A DNA stretch of 64,000 bases from Pseudomonas typographi (GTDB taxonomy: Bacteria > Pseudomonadota > Gammaproteobacteria > Pseudomonadales > Pseudomonadaceae): NCBI RefSeq assembly GCF_014694385.1, contig NZ_JAAOCA010000001.1, forward strand, positions 124,001 to 188,000. The letters run 5' to 3'. The notes beneath the pieces are model-generated. The model worked only from the letters and a program-made list of their open reading frames with translations, was not told the origin of the DNA and ran no database searches. Both the position numbers and the translations under genes were made by a program. This document shows positions 1 through 10,149 of the stretch, in pieces. Numbering within the stretch: the stretch's first letter is position 1; each line of letters opens with the position of its first letter.

Positions 1-294
1 GCGGGCGGGGTGGCCTTCGTGCTGGCGGCGATGGGCACGGAGCTGGAACGCCTGTTAGACGTCACGGTGGTCTACCCCTGTGCGCGTGCGCCGGGCTTCT
101 GGGACCTGCTGTGCGGGCGGGTGAAGCAAGTGATCGTCGACATCCAAGCCCATCCGATCGACCCGGCGCTGGCGCAGGGCGATTACGAGAACGACCCGGC
201 GTTCCGCCAGCGGGTACAGGCGTGGGTGAACCAGCTGTGGTGGGAAAAAGACCAGCGCATCAGCCAACTGCGCCAGCAGGCCATGGGCGGCTGA
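1..294 (+). CDS. Acyltransferase, C-terminal part (YihG/PlsC-like), truncated by window edge
   Basis: The reading frame is open from the first base, so the gene starts upstream of the window. About 97 residues remain. The tail has the features I associate with the YihG-type 1-acyl-glycerol-3-phosphate acyltransferase family of Pseudomonas: a VTVVYP strand, a segment on the pattern GFWDLLCGRV, and a closing YENDPAFRQRVQAWVNQLW stretch. The HX4D catalytic motif would lie in the missing N-terminal part, so the reaction is assigned by similarity of the tail only. The likely role is acyl transfer in membrane lipid synthesis at the inner membrane. Confidence 0.7.
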   Translation, partial: AGGVAFVLAAMGTELERLLDVTVVYPCARAPGFWDLLCGRVKQVIVDIQAHPIDPALAQGDYENDPAFRQRVQAWVNQLWWEKDQRISQLRQQAMGG

Positions 295-326
295 CCCCCC
301 GCGCCCATGGCCCTAACGGTCGCGGC

Positions 327-887
327 TTAGCCTTTCACCCCCCAAATCGACGCCAAACTCTGCAATGTCGAACCGCTGGTGCCCTGCTGCCCCAAATACT
401 GCAGGATCACCGGCGCGAACTGGGAAACCATGCCGCTGTTCATGCCCAACTGGCCGAACGCGCTGTTCACGTCGCTGGTGGAGTTCACGTTGCCCAGGGC
501 GTTGTTCAAGGCAGTGGAGTTGCCCGCCTGCCCGAGCATCCCGCTAAGGCCGCTGGCCCCGCCTAAGGCATTGGCGCCCGCCAGTTGGTCGAGCCCCGGT
601 ACTTTTTGCGTCAGTTCCCCGTATTGGGCGCTGCTGAGCTTGTTCTTGGCCAGGCCCAACATCGCACCGGTACCGCCCACCGCCTGCTCGGGCGTCACCT
701 TCAACTGGCTGCCCAGCGTATTGAGCAGGCCGGCGGCCTTGGGCGCAGCCGTAACGGAGGCGCCGTTCTGGTTACCGTTTTGCAGGGTAGAGGCGGCGTT
801 TACCGCGTCGTTGAGGTTGAGCGCGAACGCTTGGCCGGCCAGCAGGGCCAGGGTGGCGGCGAGGGTGAGGCGATTGAGGTACAGCAT
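327..887 (-). CDS. DUF2780 family secreted protein
   Basis: This is a 186-residue protein with a clear signal peptide at residues 1-22 (MLYLNRLTLAATLALLAGQAFA). The mature part is rich in Gly, Ala, Asn, Ser and Leu, with LLNTLGSQLKVTPEQAVGGTGAML and a later AGLSGMLG-type stretch, typical of the DUF2780 (VcgC/VcgE) family of unknown function. I chose the internal ATG at 887 because the signal peptide begins there and GGGAGA lies just upstream. An in-frame extension to 968 would place extra residues before the signal peptide and overlap the terminator at 954-981. The gene is monocistronic. A periplasmic or outer-surface location is inferred. Confidence 0.72.
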   Translation of the reverse strand: MLYLNRLTLAATLALLAGQAFALNLNDAVNAASTLQNGNQNGASVTAAPKAAGLLNTLGSQLKVTPEQAVGGTGAMLGLAKNKLSSAQYGELTQKVPGLDQLAGANALGGASGLSGMLGQAGNSTALNNALGNVNSTSDVNSAFGQLGMNSGMVSQFAPVILQYLGQQGTSGSTLQSLASIWGVKG

Positions 888-953
888 GGCAGTCTCCCAC
901 TGAATGCAGCGTTGGATGGCGCACACCCGGCAATGTTCCACCCCTTTCAATGA

Positions 954-981
954 AAAAGGGCCGCCCATTGGCTGCCCTTTT
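954..981 (-). terminator. Intrinsic terminator after fdhA
   Basis: Perfect 8-bp arms AAAAGGGC (954-961) and GCCCTTTT (974-981) enclose a second short GCC/GGC pairing. On the minus strand the hairpin runs into TTTTT. It lies just past the fdhA stop and closes the glyA-sox-purU-fdhA operon before the DUF2780 gene. The arms are symmetric, so it could also work on the plus strand. Confidence 0.75.
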
Positions 982-1004
982 GCTTGGCGCCGTGGCCGGC
1001 TGCC

Positions 1005-2204
1005 TCAGGCCGCGCTGAACAACTTATGCGGGTCGATCACAAACTTCTTCGGCACCCCGGCATCGAACTCGCCATAGCCCCGCGGCGCTTGGTCCAGGCT
1101 GATAACCTCTACCCCGACCACTTCGGCAATGTTGATGCGGTCCCACATGATCGCCTGCATCAGTTGGCGGTTGTACTTCATCACCGGCGTTTGCCCGGTG
1201 TGGAAGCTGTGCGACTTGGCCCAGCCCAGGCCGAAGCGAATGCTCAGGCTACCGACCTTGGCAGCGGCGTCAGCGGCGCCAGGGTCTTCAGTCACGTACA
1301 GCCCGGGAATGCCGATTTTGCCCGCCACCCGGGTGATGCCCATCAGCGAGTTCAGCACCGTGGCTGGCGCTTCACTCTGGGCGCCGCTGTGGCCATGGCC
1401 ACGGGCTTCGAAGCCTACCGCATCAACCGCGCAGTCGACCTCCGGCTCCCCCAGCAGGGCGGCGATCTGCTCGTGCAGTGGGGTGTCCTGGGACAGGTCG
1501 GCGATTTCGAAGCCCTGGGCCTTGGCATGGGCCAAGCGGGTGGGGTTCACGTCACCGACAATCACCACCGCCGCGCCCAGCAGGCGCGCCGAGGCGGCAG
1601 CCGCCAGGCCCACCGGGCCGGCACCGGCCACGTACACGCTGCTGCCGGGGCCTACCCCGGCAGTCACCGCACCATGGTAACCGGTGGGCAGGATGTCCGA
1701 GAGGCAGGTCAGGTCGCGGATCTTGGCCATGGCCTTGTCACGGTCGGGCAGCTTGAGCAGGTTGAAGTCGGCATAGGGCACCAGCACGTACTCGGCCTGC
1801 CCACCGGTCCAATCGCCCATGTCGACGTAGCCATAGGCGCCGCCGGCACGGGCCGGGTTGACGGTCAGGCACACGCCGGTGTGTTGCTCCTTGCAGGAAC
1901 GGCAACGGCCGCAGGCCACGTTGAAGGGGACCGACACCAGGTCGCCGATGCTCAGGTTCTCGACGTCCGAACCTTTTTCGATGACTTCGCCAGTGATTTC
2001 ATGACCGAGCACCAGGCCGACCTGGGCAGTGGTACGGCCACGGACCATATGCTGGTCAGAGCCGCAAATGTTGGTGGAAACGACGCGCAAGATCACACCG
2101 TGTTCGATCTTGCGGCCGCGCGGGTCCTGCATTTTCGGGTAGGCAATGGTTTGTACTTCGACCTTACCAGCGCCCAGGTACACCACACCACGATTGCCAG
2201 ACAT
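1005..2204 (-). CDS. fdhA: Glutathione-independent formaldehyde dehydrogenase
   Basis: A 399-residue zinc-dependent alcohol dehydrogenase-type enzyme that oxidises formaldehyde to formate with NAD+ without glutathione. Catalytic zinc ligands are visible at C47 (NICGSDQH), H68 with E69 (GHE) and the Asp of DLTCLSDILPTGYHGA near residue 170. Structural-zinc cysteines are C98, C101, C104 and C112. The Rossmann motif GAGPVGLAAA follows. Length and motifs match the well-known P. putida enzyme. AGGTG stands five bases before the ATG. It is last in the operon, 53 nt after purU, and handles formaldehyde released by methyl-group oxidation in betaine catabolism. Confidence 0.95.
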   Translation of the reverse strand: MSGNRGVVYLGAGKVEVQTIAYPKMQDPRGRKIEHGVILRVVSTNICGSDQHMVRGRTTAQVGLVLGHEITGEVIEKGSDVENLSIGDLVSVPFNVACGRCRSCKEQHTGVCLTVNPARAGGAYGYVDMGDWTGGQAEYVLVPYADFNLLKLPDRDKAMAKIRDLTCLSDILPTGYHGAVTAGVGPGSSVYVAGAGPVGLAAAASARLLGAAVVIVGDVNPTRLAHAKAQGFEIADLSQDTPLHEQIAALLGEPEVDCAVDAVGFEARGHGHSGAQSEAPATVLNSLMGITRVAGKIGIPGLYVTEDPGAADAAAKVGSLSIRFGLGWAKSHSFHTGQTPVMKYNRQLMQAIMWDRINIAEVVGVEVISLDQAPRGYGEFDAGVPKKFVIDPHKLFSAA

Positions 2205-2257
2205 GCGTTCACCTCACTTTTTGTTGTTGTAATAAACAATCCGTTTCCGCTGTTACC

Positions 2258-3127
2258 TCACAGCACCACCGTTCTGTTCGCGTTCAGGAATACCCTCCGT
2301 TCTATGTGATAACCCACCGCACGGGCCAAGGTCAGGCATTCGATGTCGCGGCCCTTGGCGATGAGGTCTTCGGGGTAGTGGCTATGGTCTACCACTTCCA
2401 CACCCTGGGCGATGATCGGGCCTTCGTCCAGGTCGTTATTGATGTAGTGCGCCGTGGCACCCACCAGTTTCACGCCCTTGTTGTACGCCTGGTGGTAGGG
2501 CTTGGCGCCTTTGAACCCGGGCAGCAGCGAATGGTGGATGTTGATCGCCCAGCCATCGAGCCGGCGGCAAAGCTCCGGCGACAGTACCTGCATGTAGCGG
2601 GCGAGAATCACCAGCTCGGCCTGGCTTTGCTTGATGACCTCCAGCACCTGGCGTTCCTGCGCGGGTTTGTCGTGAGCGCCGCCGCCCGCGGCCAGCGGAA
2701 AGTGGTAGTAGGGGATGGCGTGCCAGCGCGCCAAGGGCTCAAGGTCGGGGTGGTTGCTTACCACCGCCACCACGTCCATGGCCAGTTGCCCTATGCGCTG
2801 GCGATACAGCAGGTCGTTCAGGCAATGGTCGGCCTTGGACACCATGATCACCACCTTGGGCCGGTATTGCGGCGGCACCAATTCGAACACCATTTCAAAA
2901 GCACTACCGCGTGCGGCAAGGCCGGCACGAAACTGCTGCTCGTCGAAGGCATCGGGCTGGCGGAACTCCACGCGGATAAAAAATCGCCCGCTGAGGCGGT
3001 CGTCGAACGAGTGGTGCTCAGTCACGTAGCAGCCCTGCTCGTACAGGTAGCGGGTGACCGCATCGACTGTACCCAGCCGGCTCGGGCAGTCCGCGGTGAG
3101 TATCCAAGTATCGGGGGCGCGGCCCAT
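2258..3127 (-). CDS. purU: Formyltetrahydrofolate deformylase
   Basis: A 289-residue cytosolic enzyme that hydrolyses 10-formyl-THF to formate and THF. An N-terminal ACT-like domain (ILTADCPSRLGTV) is followed by a formyltransferase domain with the NIHHSLLPGFKGAKPYHQA signature and the downstream DLDEGPIIAQ segment that carries the catalytic Asp. I chose the ATG at 3127 (MGRAPDTW) because GGAGG lies nine bases upstream; a longer frame would run into soxG. It starts 14 nt after the soxG stop. In this operon it probably recycles folate after sarcosine oxidation loads THF with C1 units. Confidence 0.93.
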   Translation of the reverse strand: MGRAPDTWILTADCPSRLGTVDAVTRYLYEQGCYVTEHHSFDDRLSGRFFIRVEFRQPDAFDEQQFRAGLAARGSAFEMVFELVPPQYRPKVVIMVSKADHCLNDLLYRQRIGQLAMDVVAVVSNHPDLEPLARWHAIPYYHFPLAAGGGAHDKPAQERQVLEVIKQSQAELVILARYMQVLSPELCRRLDGWAINIHHSLLPGFKGAKPYHQAYNKGVKLVGATAHYINNDLDEGPIIAQGVEVVDHSHYPEDLIAKGRDIECLTLARAVGYHIERRVFLNANRTVVL

Positions 3128-3141
3128 GGCTGTGGCCTCCG

Positions 3142-3774
3142 TTATTCTGCGATCGCCAGGCCATATTCGGCCGAAGCGTCTTGCAACCACAGCCACCAGT
3201 AGTCGGCGAAGCTGCGGCGGATCACCAGTTCCCAGGTGTCTTCGGCCATGTGCCGGATGATCAACTGCGATTTGGCGAACACGGTGCTCACCGCTTTACC
3301 GACCGGGAAGTTGTCCGGGTGCACGTCGTAGCTGGTGGATTTCATCAGCACCTGGCGCACGCTCGGCCCGCTGAGTTCAAGCAAGGTTTGCCCGCCGCTT
3401 ACATTCACCACTTGGATGTGCAGGCCGGCCAGCGCCTCGCGCAGTTGTTGCTCCAGCGCGAACTCCTGGCCGCGCGGGCAAATCAGCAGCCATTCATCCG
3501 GCCCCATCCATTGCAGCGACAGTTCGCCCTGGCTGACGACGCCCAGCGCCACTGGCAATTCCAGGCCCAGGGCTTTGTGCACACCGCCGCTGAAGGCGCT
3601 GTCGTGAGCCTCACCGCGCAGGGTGAGGTGGCCAAGCAGTTTACGCTCGCGCAGGGTAACGCCTGGGTTGTTGCGGCCCTTGCCGAACAGGCTCGGCAGG
3701 TTGGCGTGGTGCAGTGGGGTTTCGGCTTTTACGTCGTCGCCCGGGCGCTGCTGGTAAACATTGGCTGTGGTCAT
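3142..3774 (-). CDS. soxG: Sarcosine oxidase, gamma subunit
   Basis: A 210-residue gamma subunit of heterotetrameric sarcosine oxidase. It has the GcvT-like small-subunit pattern, with LQWMGPDEWLLI in the middle and MAEDTWELVIRRSFADYWWLWL near the C-terminus. The start at 3774 (MTTANVYQQRP) has an AAGGTG ribosome site, and the subunit normally begins this way; the frame remains open to 3813 without a better start. It follows soxA by 63 nt and precedes purU. It has no catalytic residues of its own; the family role is assembly and stability of the complex. Confidence 0.92.
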   Translation of the reverse strand: MTTANVYQQRPGDDVKAETPLHHANLPSLFGKGRNNPGVTLRERKLLGHLTLRGEAHDSAFSGGVHKALGLELPVALGVVSQGELSLQWMGPDEWLLICPRGQEFALEQQLREALAGLHIQVVNVSGGQTLLELSGPSVRQVLMKSTSYDVHPDNFPVGKAVSTVFAKSQLIIRHMAEDTWELVIRRSFADYWWLWLQDASAEYGLAIAE

Positions 3775-3837
3775 CTGTACGCACCTTTGTAAATCGTGGA
3801 ACCGCGGCCGCACCGTTGGCGGCCACGGTGGCCGGGC

Positions 3838-6800
3838 TTAAACGTTCTGCCGTTCGTTTTTCGGGTCGACGAACACCGAAGCGCAAATCTCGGCTTCGAT
3901 AACGCCACCGTCGACCAGCGGCGCCCAGACCTTCTCGCCCATGCGCTTGAGGCCGCCCTTGACCACGGCCAGGGCGAAGGAGCGGCCCAGGGTCGCGCTC
4001 ATGTAACTGGAGGTCACGTGGCCAACCATGTCCATGGGGATCGGCTGCTTGGGGTCAAATACCAATTGGGCGCCTTCGGGCAGCACTGTGTTCGGGTCTA
4101 CGGGTTTGAGGCCCACCAGTTGCTTGCGGTCCTCGCGCAGGCAATCCTCGCGGTTCATGCCGCGCCAGCCGATCCATGAGAACGGCTTGTTGCGCCCTAC
4201 CGCCCAGCCCATGTTGAGGTCGTCCGGTGTCACCGAACCGTCGGTGTCTTGGCCGACGATGATGAAACCCTTTTCGGCCCGCAGCACGTGCATGGTTTCG
4301 GTGCCGTACGGGGTAAGGTTATACGCCTTACCGGCCTCGGCGATTTTCTCCAGCACGCCCATGGCGTAGTCGGCCTGCACGTTCACTTCGTAGCTTAGCT
4401 CGCCGGTGAACGAGATACGGAACACCCGCGCCGGCACGCCGGCGACCAGGCCCTCTTTCCAGGTCATGAAGGGGAATGCGTCTTTGCCCAGGTCGATATC
4501 GGTCACTTCGGCGAGCAGTTTGCGGCTGTTGGGCCCAGAAAGCGTCAGCGTCGCCCAGTGGTCGGTCACTGAGGTGAAGTACACCTTCAGCTCTGGCCAC
4601 TCGGTTTGCTGGTAGATTTCCAGCCATTGCAGTACCCGCGCGGCGCCGCCTGTGGTGGTGGTCATCAAGAAGTGGTTGTCGGCCAGGCAAGCCGTCACGC
4701 CGTCGTCGAAGACCATGCCGTCTTCCTTGCACATCAGGCCATAGCGGGCCTTGCCCACGTCGAGCTTGCTCCAGGCGTTGGTGTAAACACGGTTGAGGAA
4801 CTCCCGCGCATCTGGGCCCTGGATGTCGATCTTGCCCAAGGTCGAGGCATCGAGCAGGCCCACACTGTCGCGCACCGCCTTGCATTCCCGGGCCACGGCC
4901 GCGTGCAGGTCTTCACCGCGCTTGGGGAAGTACCACGGGCGCTTCCATTGGCCGACGTCTTCGAACGTAGCGCCGTGCTTTACATGCCAGGCATGCAGCG
5001 CGGTGAGGCGCACTGGCTCGAACAGGTGGCCACAGTGGCGGCCGGCAACCGCGCCGAAGGTGACCGGAGTGTAGTTGGGGCGGAACATCGTGGTGCCCAT
5101 CTCGGGGATGGTAATGCCCCGGCTGCGCGCCGCGATCGCCAGGCCGTTGATGTTACCCAGCTTGCCTTGGTCGGTGCCGAAACCCAACGCCGTGTAGCGT
5201 TTGACGTGCTCCACCGATTCGAAGCCCTCGCGAGTGGCCAGTTCGATGGCCGCGGCGGTCACGTCGTTCTGTTGGTCGACGAACTGCTTGGGCGCACGCG
5301 CCGTGCCTTTGTCGTGAGGCACCAGGAACAACGCCAGGGTGGGTTCCTCGGGCTTGGCCAATACCTGCGGTAACACGCCTTCGACGACCTTGAACCCGGC
5401 TTCGGCTGCCGCGCGGGCGCCGCCTTCGAAACCATCGGCCAGCGCATCGGCCAGGCCGAACACGCCATTGATACCGCCCACGCACACGCGTTTTTGCGGC
5501 GCGTCGCCGGGCACGAAGCCAAGGATGTCTTCGCGCCACACGGGTTTGCCGCCCAAGTGCGAGGCCAGGTGAACCACCGGGCTGTAACCGCCGGAGCTGG
5601 CCACCAGGTCGCAATCGAGCCATTCGCCGTTACTGGTCACCTTCATCGATTGGGTATCGATGGCCGCCACGCGGGCTGCGGTCACCCGTTTGGTGCCACG
5701 GGCCTCGATCACCGCACTGCCGGTGAGGATACGCACGCCACGGGCACGGGCTGCTTCGACCAGCGCACCGCGCGGGTTACCGCGCGCATCGGCCACGGCC
5801 ACCACCGGCAAGCCCGCATCGAGCCAGTCGAGCACCACGCGGTAGGCGTGGTCGTTGTTGGTCGACAACACCAGTTTCTTACCCGGGGCTACGCCATAAC
5901 GGCGCACGTACACCGACACGGCGCCGGCCAACAGGTTGCCTGGCACGTCGTTGTTGCCGTAAACCAGCGGCCGCTCATGGGTGCCGGTGGCCAGCACCAC
6001 CCGCCCGGCGCGCACCCGGTGCACACGCTGGCGCACCGTGCCGATCGGGGCGCGGTCGCCGAGATGGTCGGCCAGGCGCTGGTGAATCGTGAGGAAGTTA
6101 TGATCGTGGTAGCCGTTGACCGTGGCCCGCGGCAGCAGGGTAACGCCCGGCAGGCCTTGCAACTCGGCAATCACCTTGGCCACCCAGTCGGCGGCCGGCT
6201 GGCCATCGAGGGTTTCGCGGGTGTCGAGCAGGCTACCGCCGAACTCTTCCTGTTCATCGGCCAGGATTACCCGCGCGCCACTGCGCCCGGCGGCCAACGC
6301 GGCGGCCAGCCCCGCGGGCCCGGCACCGACCACCAGCACATCGCAATGCTGGTTCATGTAGTCGTAAGTGTCCGGGTCGTTTTCCAGCGGCGAGCGGCCC
6401 AGGCCCGCAGCCTTGCGGATGTACTTTTCGTAGGTCATCCAGAAGGCTTTGGGGTACATGAAGGTCTTGTAGTAGAAGCCCGGCGGCATCAGCTTGCCGC
6501 CTACCTTGCCGAGGATACCCATCATGTCGCTGTTCACGTTCGGCCAGCCGTTGGTGCTGGTGGCTACCAGGCCCGGATACAGCGCCTGCTGGGTGGCACG
6601 CACGTTGGGAATCTGCGTGGCCTCGCTGGCGCCGATCTGCAGCACGGCATTGGGCTCTTCGGCCCCGGCGGCGATGATCCCCCGTGGCCGCGAGTATTTG
6701 AAGCTGCGGCCGATGATGTCTACACCGTTGGCCAGCAGCGCCGATGCCAAGGTGTCGCCTTCGTAGCCGGTGTAATGCTGGCCGTTGAAGGTGAAAGACA

Positions 6801-6855
6801 GTGTTTTGCTGCGATCGATGCGACCGCCGTTGGGCAAACGATTGACTTGGCTCAT
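3838..6855 (-). CDS. soxA: Sarcosine oxidase, alpha subunit
   Basis: A 1005-residue alpha subunit. Residues 20-110 form a ferredoxin-like fold (SFTFNGQHYTGYEGDTLASALLANG) without cluster cysteines. A Rossmann nucleotide-binding motif follows near residue 175 (LVVGAGPAGLAAALAAGRSG). The last 400 residues form a GcvT-type folate-binding domain with FRISFTGELSYEV. The enzyme oxidises sarcosine to glycine and passes the methylene group to THF. The start is two bases after the soxD stop with GGAGGAA upstream, implying translational coupling. Length is normal for the family. Confidence 0.96.
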   Translation of the reverse strand: MSQVNRLPNGGRIDRSKTLSFTFNGQHYTGYEGDTLASALLANGVDIIGRSFKYSRPRGIIAAGAEEPNAVLQIGASEATQIPNVRATQQALYPGLVATSTNGWPNVNSDMMGILGKVGGKLMPPGFYYKTFMYPKAFWMTYEKYIRKAAGLGRSPLENDPDTYDYMNQHCDVLVVGAGPAGLAAALAAGRSGARVILADEQEEFGGSLLDTRETLDGQPAADWVAKVIAELQGLPGVTLLPRATVNGYHDHNFLTIHQRLADHLGDRAPIGTVRQRVHRVRAGRVVLATGTHERPLVYGNNDVPGNLLAGAVSVYVRRYGVAPGKKLVLSTNNDHAYRVVLDWLDAGLPVVAVADARGNPRGALVEAARARGVRILTGSAVIEARGTKRVTAARVAAIDTQSMKVTSNGEWLDCDLVASSGGYSPVVHLASHLGGKPVWREDILGFVPGDAPQKRVCVGGINGVFGLADALADGFEGGARAAAEAGFKVVEGVLPQVLAKPEEPTLALFLVPHDKGTARAPKQFVDQQNDVTAAAIELATREGFESVEHVKRYTALGFGTDQGKLGNINGLAIAARSRGITIPEMGTTMFRPNYTPVTFGAVAGRHCGHLFEPVRLTALHAWHVKHGATFEDVGQWKRPWYFPKRGEDLHAAVARECKAVRDSVGLLDASTLGKIDIQGPDAREFLNRVYTNAWSKLDVGKARYGLMCKEDGMVFDDGVTACLADNHFLMTTTTGGAARVLQWLEIYQQTEWPELKVYFTSVTDHWATLTLSGPNSRKLLAEVTDIDLGKDAFPFMTWKEGLVAGVPARVFRISFTGELSYEVNVQADYAMGVLEKIAEAGKAYNLTPYGTETMHVLRAEKGFIIVGQDTDGSVTPDDLNMGWAVGRNKPFSWIGWRGMNREDCLREDRKQLVGLKPVDPNTVLPEGAQLVFDPKQPIPMDMVGHVTSSYMSATLGRSFALAVVKGGLKRMGEKVWAPLVDGGVIEAEICASVFVDPKNERQNV

Positions 6856-6857
6856 GC

Positions 6858-7181
6858 CTATTCCTCCCGCGCCGCGGCTTCGGGCACGGCCCCAGCCGGC
6901 TTGGCGGTCACTTGCGGTTTCTCGCCAATTTTGTAGGTTTCGAAAATTTCGTAGGTGACGGTGTCACGGGTGGCATTGAAATACTGGCGGCAACCGGCGG
7001 CGTGTATCCACAGCTCGTGGTGAATGCCACGGGGGTTGTCGCGAAAGAACATGTAGGTGCCCCATTGTTCGTCGGTGCACGCGGCGGGGTCTAGCGGGCG
7101 CGGGATGTGGGCTTGGCCAGAGGCATGAAATTCCTCTTCCGAACGCAGCTCGGCGCAATGGGGACAGAAGATCTGCAGCAT
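6858..7181 (-). CDS. soxD: Sarcosine oxidase, delta subunit
   Basis: A 107-residue zinc-binding delta subunit. Ligand cysteines lie in the N-terminal FCPHC motif (C6, C9), with a further Cys in HAAGCRQYF near residue 63. The segment GTYMFFRDNPRGIHHELWIH is the family hallmark. The true start is the ATG at 7181, preceded by AGGAG; the frame remains open further upstream inside soxB but that part does not look like protein. It lies 13 nt after soxB and two bases before soxA. Confidence 0.94.
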   Translation of the reverse strand: MLQIFCPHCAELRSEEEFHASGQAHIPRPLDPAACTDEQWGTYMFFRDNPRGIHHELWIHAAGCRQYFNATRDTVTYEIFETYKIGEKPQVTAKPAGAVPEAAAREE

Positions 7182-7194
7182 GGTGGTTCTCCTG

Positions 7195-8445
7195 TTAGTG
7201 CGCGACGGCGGCGGCGCCGTGTTCGTCGATGAGCGCGCCGTTATAGAAACGGTCGATGGAAAACGGCTTGGCCAGCGGGTGCATTTCACCTTTGGCCAGG
7301 CTGGCGGCGAAGACGTTGCCCGAGCCTGGCGTGGCCTTGAAGCCACCGGTGCCCCAACCGCAGTTGAAGAACAGGTTATCGACCGGGGTTTTCGAGATGA
7401 TCGGGCAGGCATCCGGGCAGGTATCGACGATCCCACCCCATTGGCGGTTCATGCGCACGCGTGACAACACCGGGAACATCTCGACGATCGCCTGCAGCGT
7501 GTGCTCGATGATCGGGTACGAGCCGCGCTGGCCATAGCCGACCCAACCGTCGATACCGGCACCGATCACCAGGTCGCCCTTATCGGATTGGCTGATGTAG
7601 CCGTGCACCGCATTGGACATGATGACGCTGTCGATAATCGGCTTTAGCGGTTCGGACACCAGCGCTTGCAGCGGGTGGGATTCCAGCGGCAGACGAAAAC
7701 CCGCCAGGCGCGCCATGTGCCCAGAGTTACCGGCGGTGACCACGCCCACGCGTTTGGCACCGATGAAGCCTTTGTTGGTTTCTACGCCGATGACCTGGTT
7801 GTTTTCCTTGCGAAAGCCGATCACTTCGGTTTCTTGGATCAGGTCTACGCCCAATGCATCAGCCGCGCGGGCGAACCCCCAGGCCACGGCGTCGTGCCGG
7901 GCTACGCCACCACGGCGCTGCACGGTGGCCCCGAGGATCGGGTAGCGGGTGTTCTTCGAGCAATCCAGGTAGGGCACTTCTTCAGCCACTTGGGCGGTAT
8001 TGAGCAATTCACCGTCCACGCCGTTGAGGCGGTTGGCACTCACCCGCCGCTCGGAGTCACGCATGTCTTGCAAGGTGTGGCACAGGTTGTACACGCCGCG
8101 CTGGGAGAACATCACGTTGTAATTGAGGTCTTGCGACAGGCCCTCCCACAATTTCATGGCGTGCTCATACAGGCGCGCAGACTCATCCCACAGGTAGTTG
8201 GAACGCACGATGGTGGTGTTGCGCGCGGTGTTGCCGCCACCCAGCCAGCCCTTCTCGACCACCGCTACGTTGCTGATGCCGTGTTCCTTGGCCAGGTAAT
8301 ACGCCGTGGCCAAGCCATGGCCGCCACCGCCCACGATCACCACGTCGTAGACCTTTTTCGGTACTGGCGTGCGCCACATGCGCTGCCAGTTCTCGTGGTG
8401 GCTCAGGGAGTGCTTGAAAAGGCCGAAGCCCGAATAACGTTGCAT
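7195..8445 (-). CDS. soxB: Sarcosine oxidase, beta subunit
   Basis: A 416-residue flavoprotein of the DAO (FAD-dependent amine oxidase) family and catalytic subunit of heterotetrameric sarcosine oxidase. The dinucleotide-binding motif [19 protein letters not shown] lies near residue 35. It is followed by a typical [18 protein letters not shown] loop, and the C-terminal [17 protein letters not shown] closes the flavin site. GGAG precedes the ATG. It starts 20 nt after glyA in the same operon. Confidence 0.96.
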   Translation of the reverse strand: MQRYSGFGLFKHSLSHHENWQRMWRTPVPKKVYDVVIVGGGGHGLATAYYLAKEHGISNVAVVEKGWLGGGNTARNTTIVRSNYLWDESARLYEHAMKLWEGLSQDLNYNVMFSQRGVYNLCHTLQDMRDSERRVSANRLNGVDGELLNTAQVAEEVPYLDCSKNTRYPILGATVQRRGGVARHDAVAWGFARAADALGVDLIQETEVIGFRKENNQVIGVETNKGFIGAKRVGVVTAGNSGHMARLAGFRLPLESHPLQALVSEPLKPIIDSVIMSNAVHGYISQSDKGDLVIGAGIDGWVGYGQRGSYPIIEHTLQAIVEMFPVLSRVRMNRQWGGIVDTCPDACPIISKTPVDNLFFNCGWGTGGFKATPGSGNVFAASLAKGEMHPLAKPFSIDRFYNGALIDEHGAAAVAH

Positions 8446-8465
8446 GGTCGCTTACTCCAACACGC

Positions 8466-9716
<1,251 letters not shown>

Positions 9717-10149
9717 CGCGAATCTCCCCGGCGGCGCCTTCGCACCCTGTTGTATTAAGGGCAGCGGGCAGGGCCCGAGCCTTTAGCCGCGATGTTAGGG
9801 CGCTACTTCGCTTGCCAGATGCCTGCCCACGCCGCCGGGCGGTGCATTTACGACATTAGCCTGCAGGGGCTCAAACGGGTGCCCTATCAGCGCTATATAA
9901 CCGCCCTACAGCCCACAGCGCAGGGCCTTTGCGCCGCAACGCCCATCGCCACCGGGCATACACCTCCACGGCCGGTTTAGCGCTAGAAGGCCCGAAAACG
10001 ACACTGATCCAAGGGCCAGCAAGCCCCGGCGCTTCGCCTGCGCGCCCCCGGGGAATTAAGGTAGTATCCGCCGATGACCGGCGCATTCGGATGCCGATAC
10101 CGGCCCCCATGGCAGCCTGGTGAAGACGCAGCCGTACCGGAGAGAAAAC
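9717..10149. other. Intergenic region between divergent glyA operon and inserted ATPase pair
   Basis: About 430 bases with no convincing gene. It must contain the promoter of the glyA-sox operon (reading left) and that of the ATPase pair (reading right). A short frame could extend the ATPase from a GTG at 10120, but the ATG at 10150 has the better ribosome site. I found only a weak resemblance (reverse complement near 9813-9825, TGGCAAGC) to the shared motif seen before gbcA, and no RNA structure I could name. Confidence 0.4.

Noticed and set aside
984..2309. Long plus-strand frame (441 codons) opposite fdhA
   Set aside because: It is the antisense shadow of a gene with clear zinc and Rossmann motifs. 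The translation is His/Gly/Ala-rich without any domain.
5494..6936. 480-codon plus-strand frame opposite soxA
   Set aside because: Antisense shadow caused by high GC; no ribosome site and no recognisable motif.
9717..10149. Riboswitch before glyA
   Set aside because: No glycine or THF aptamer pattern that I could trace by eye; GC-rich inverted stretches are not enough.
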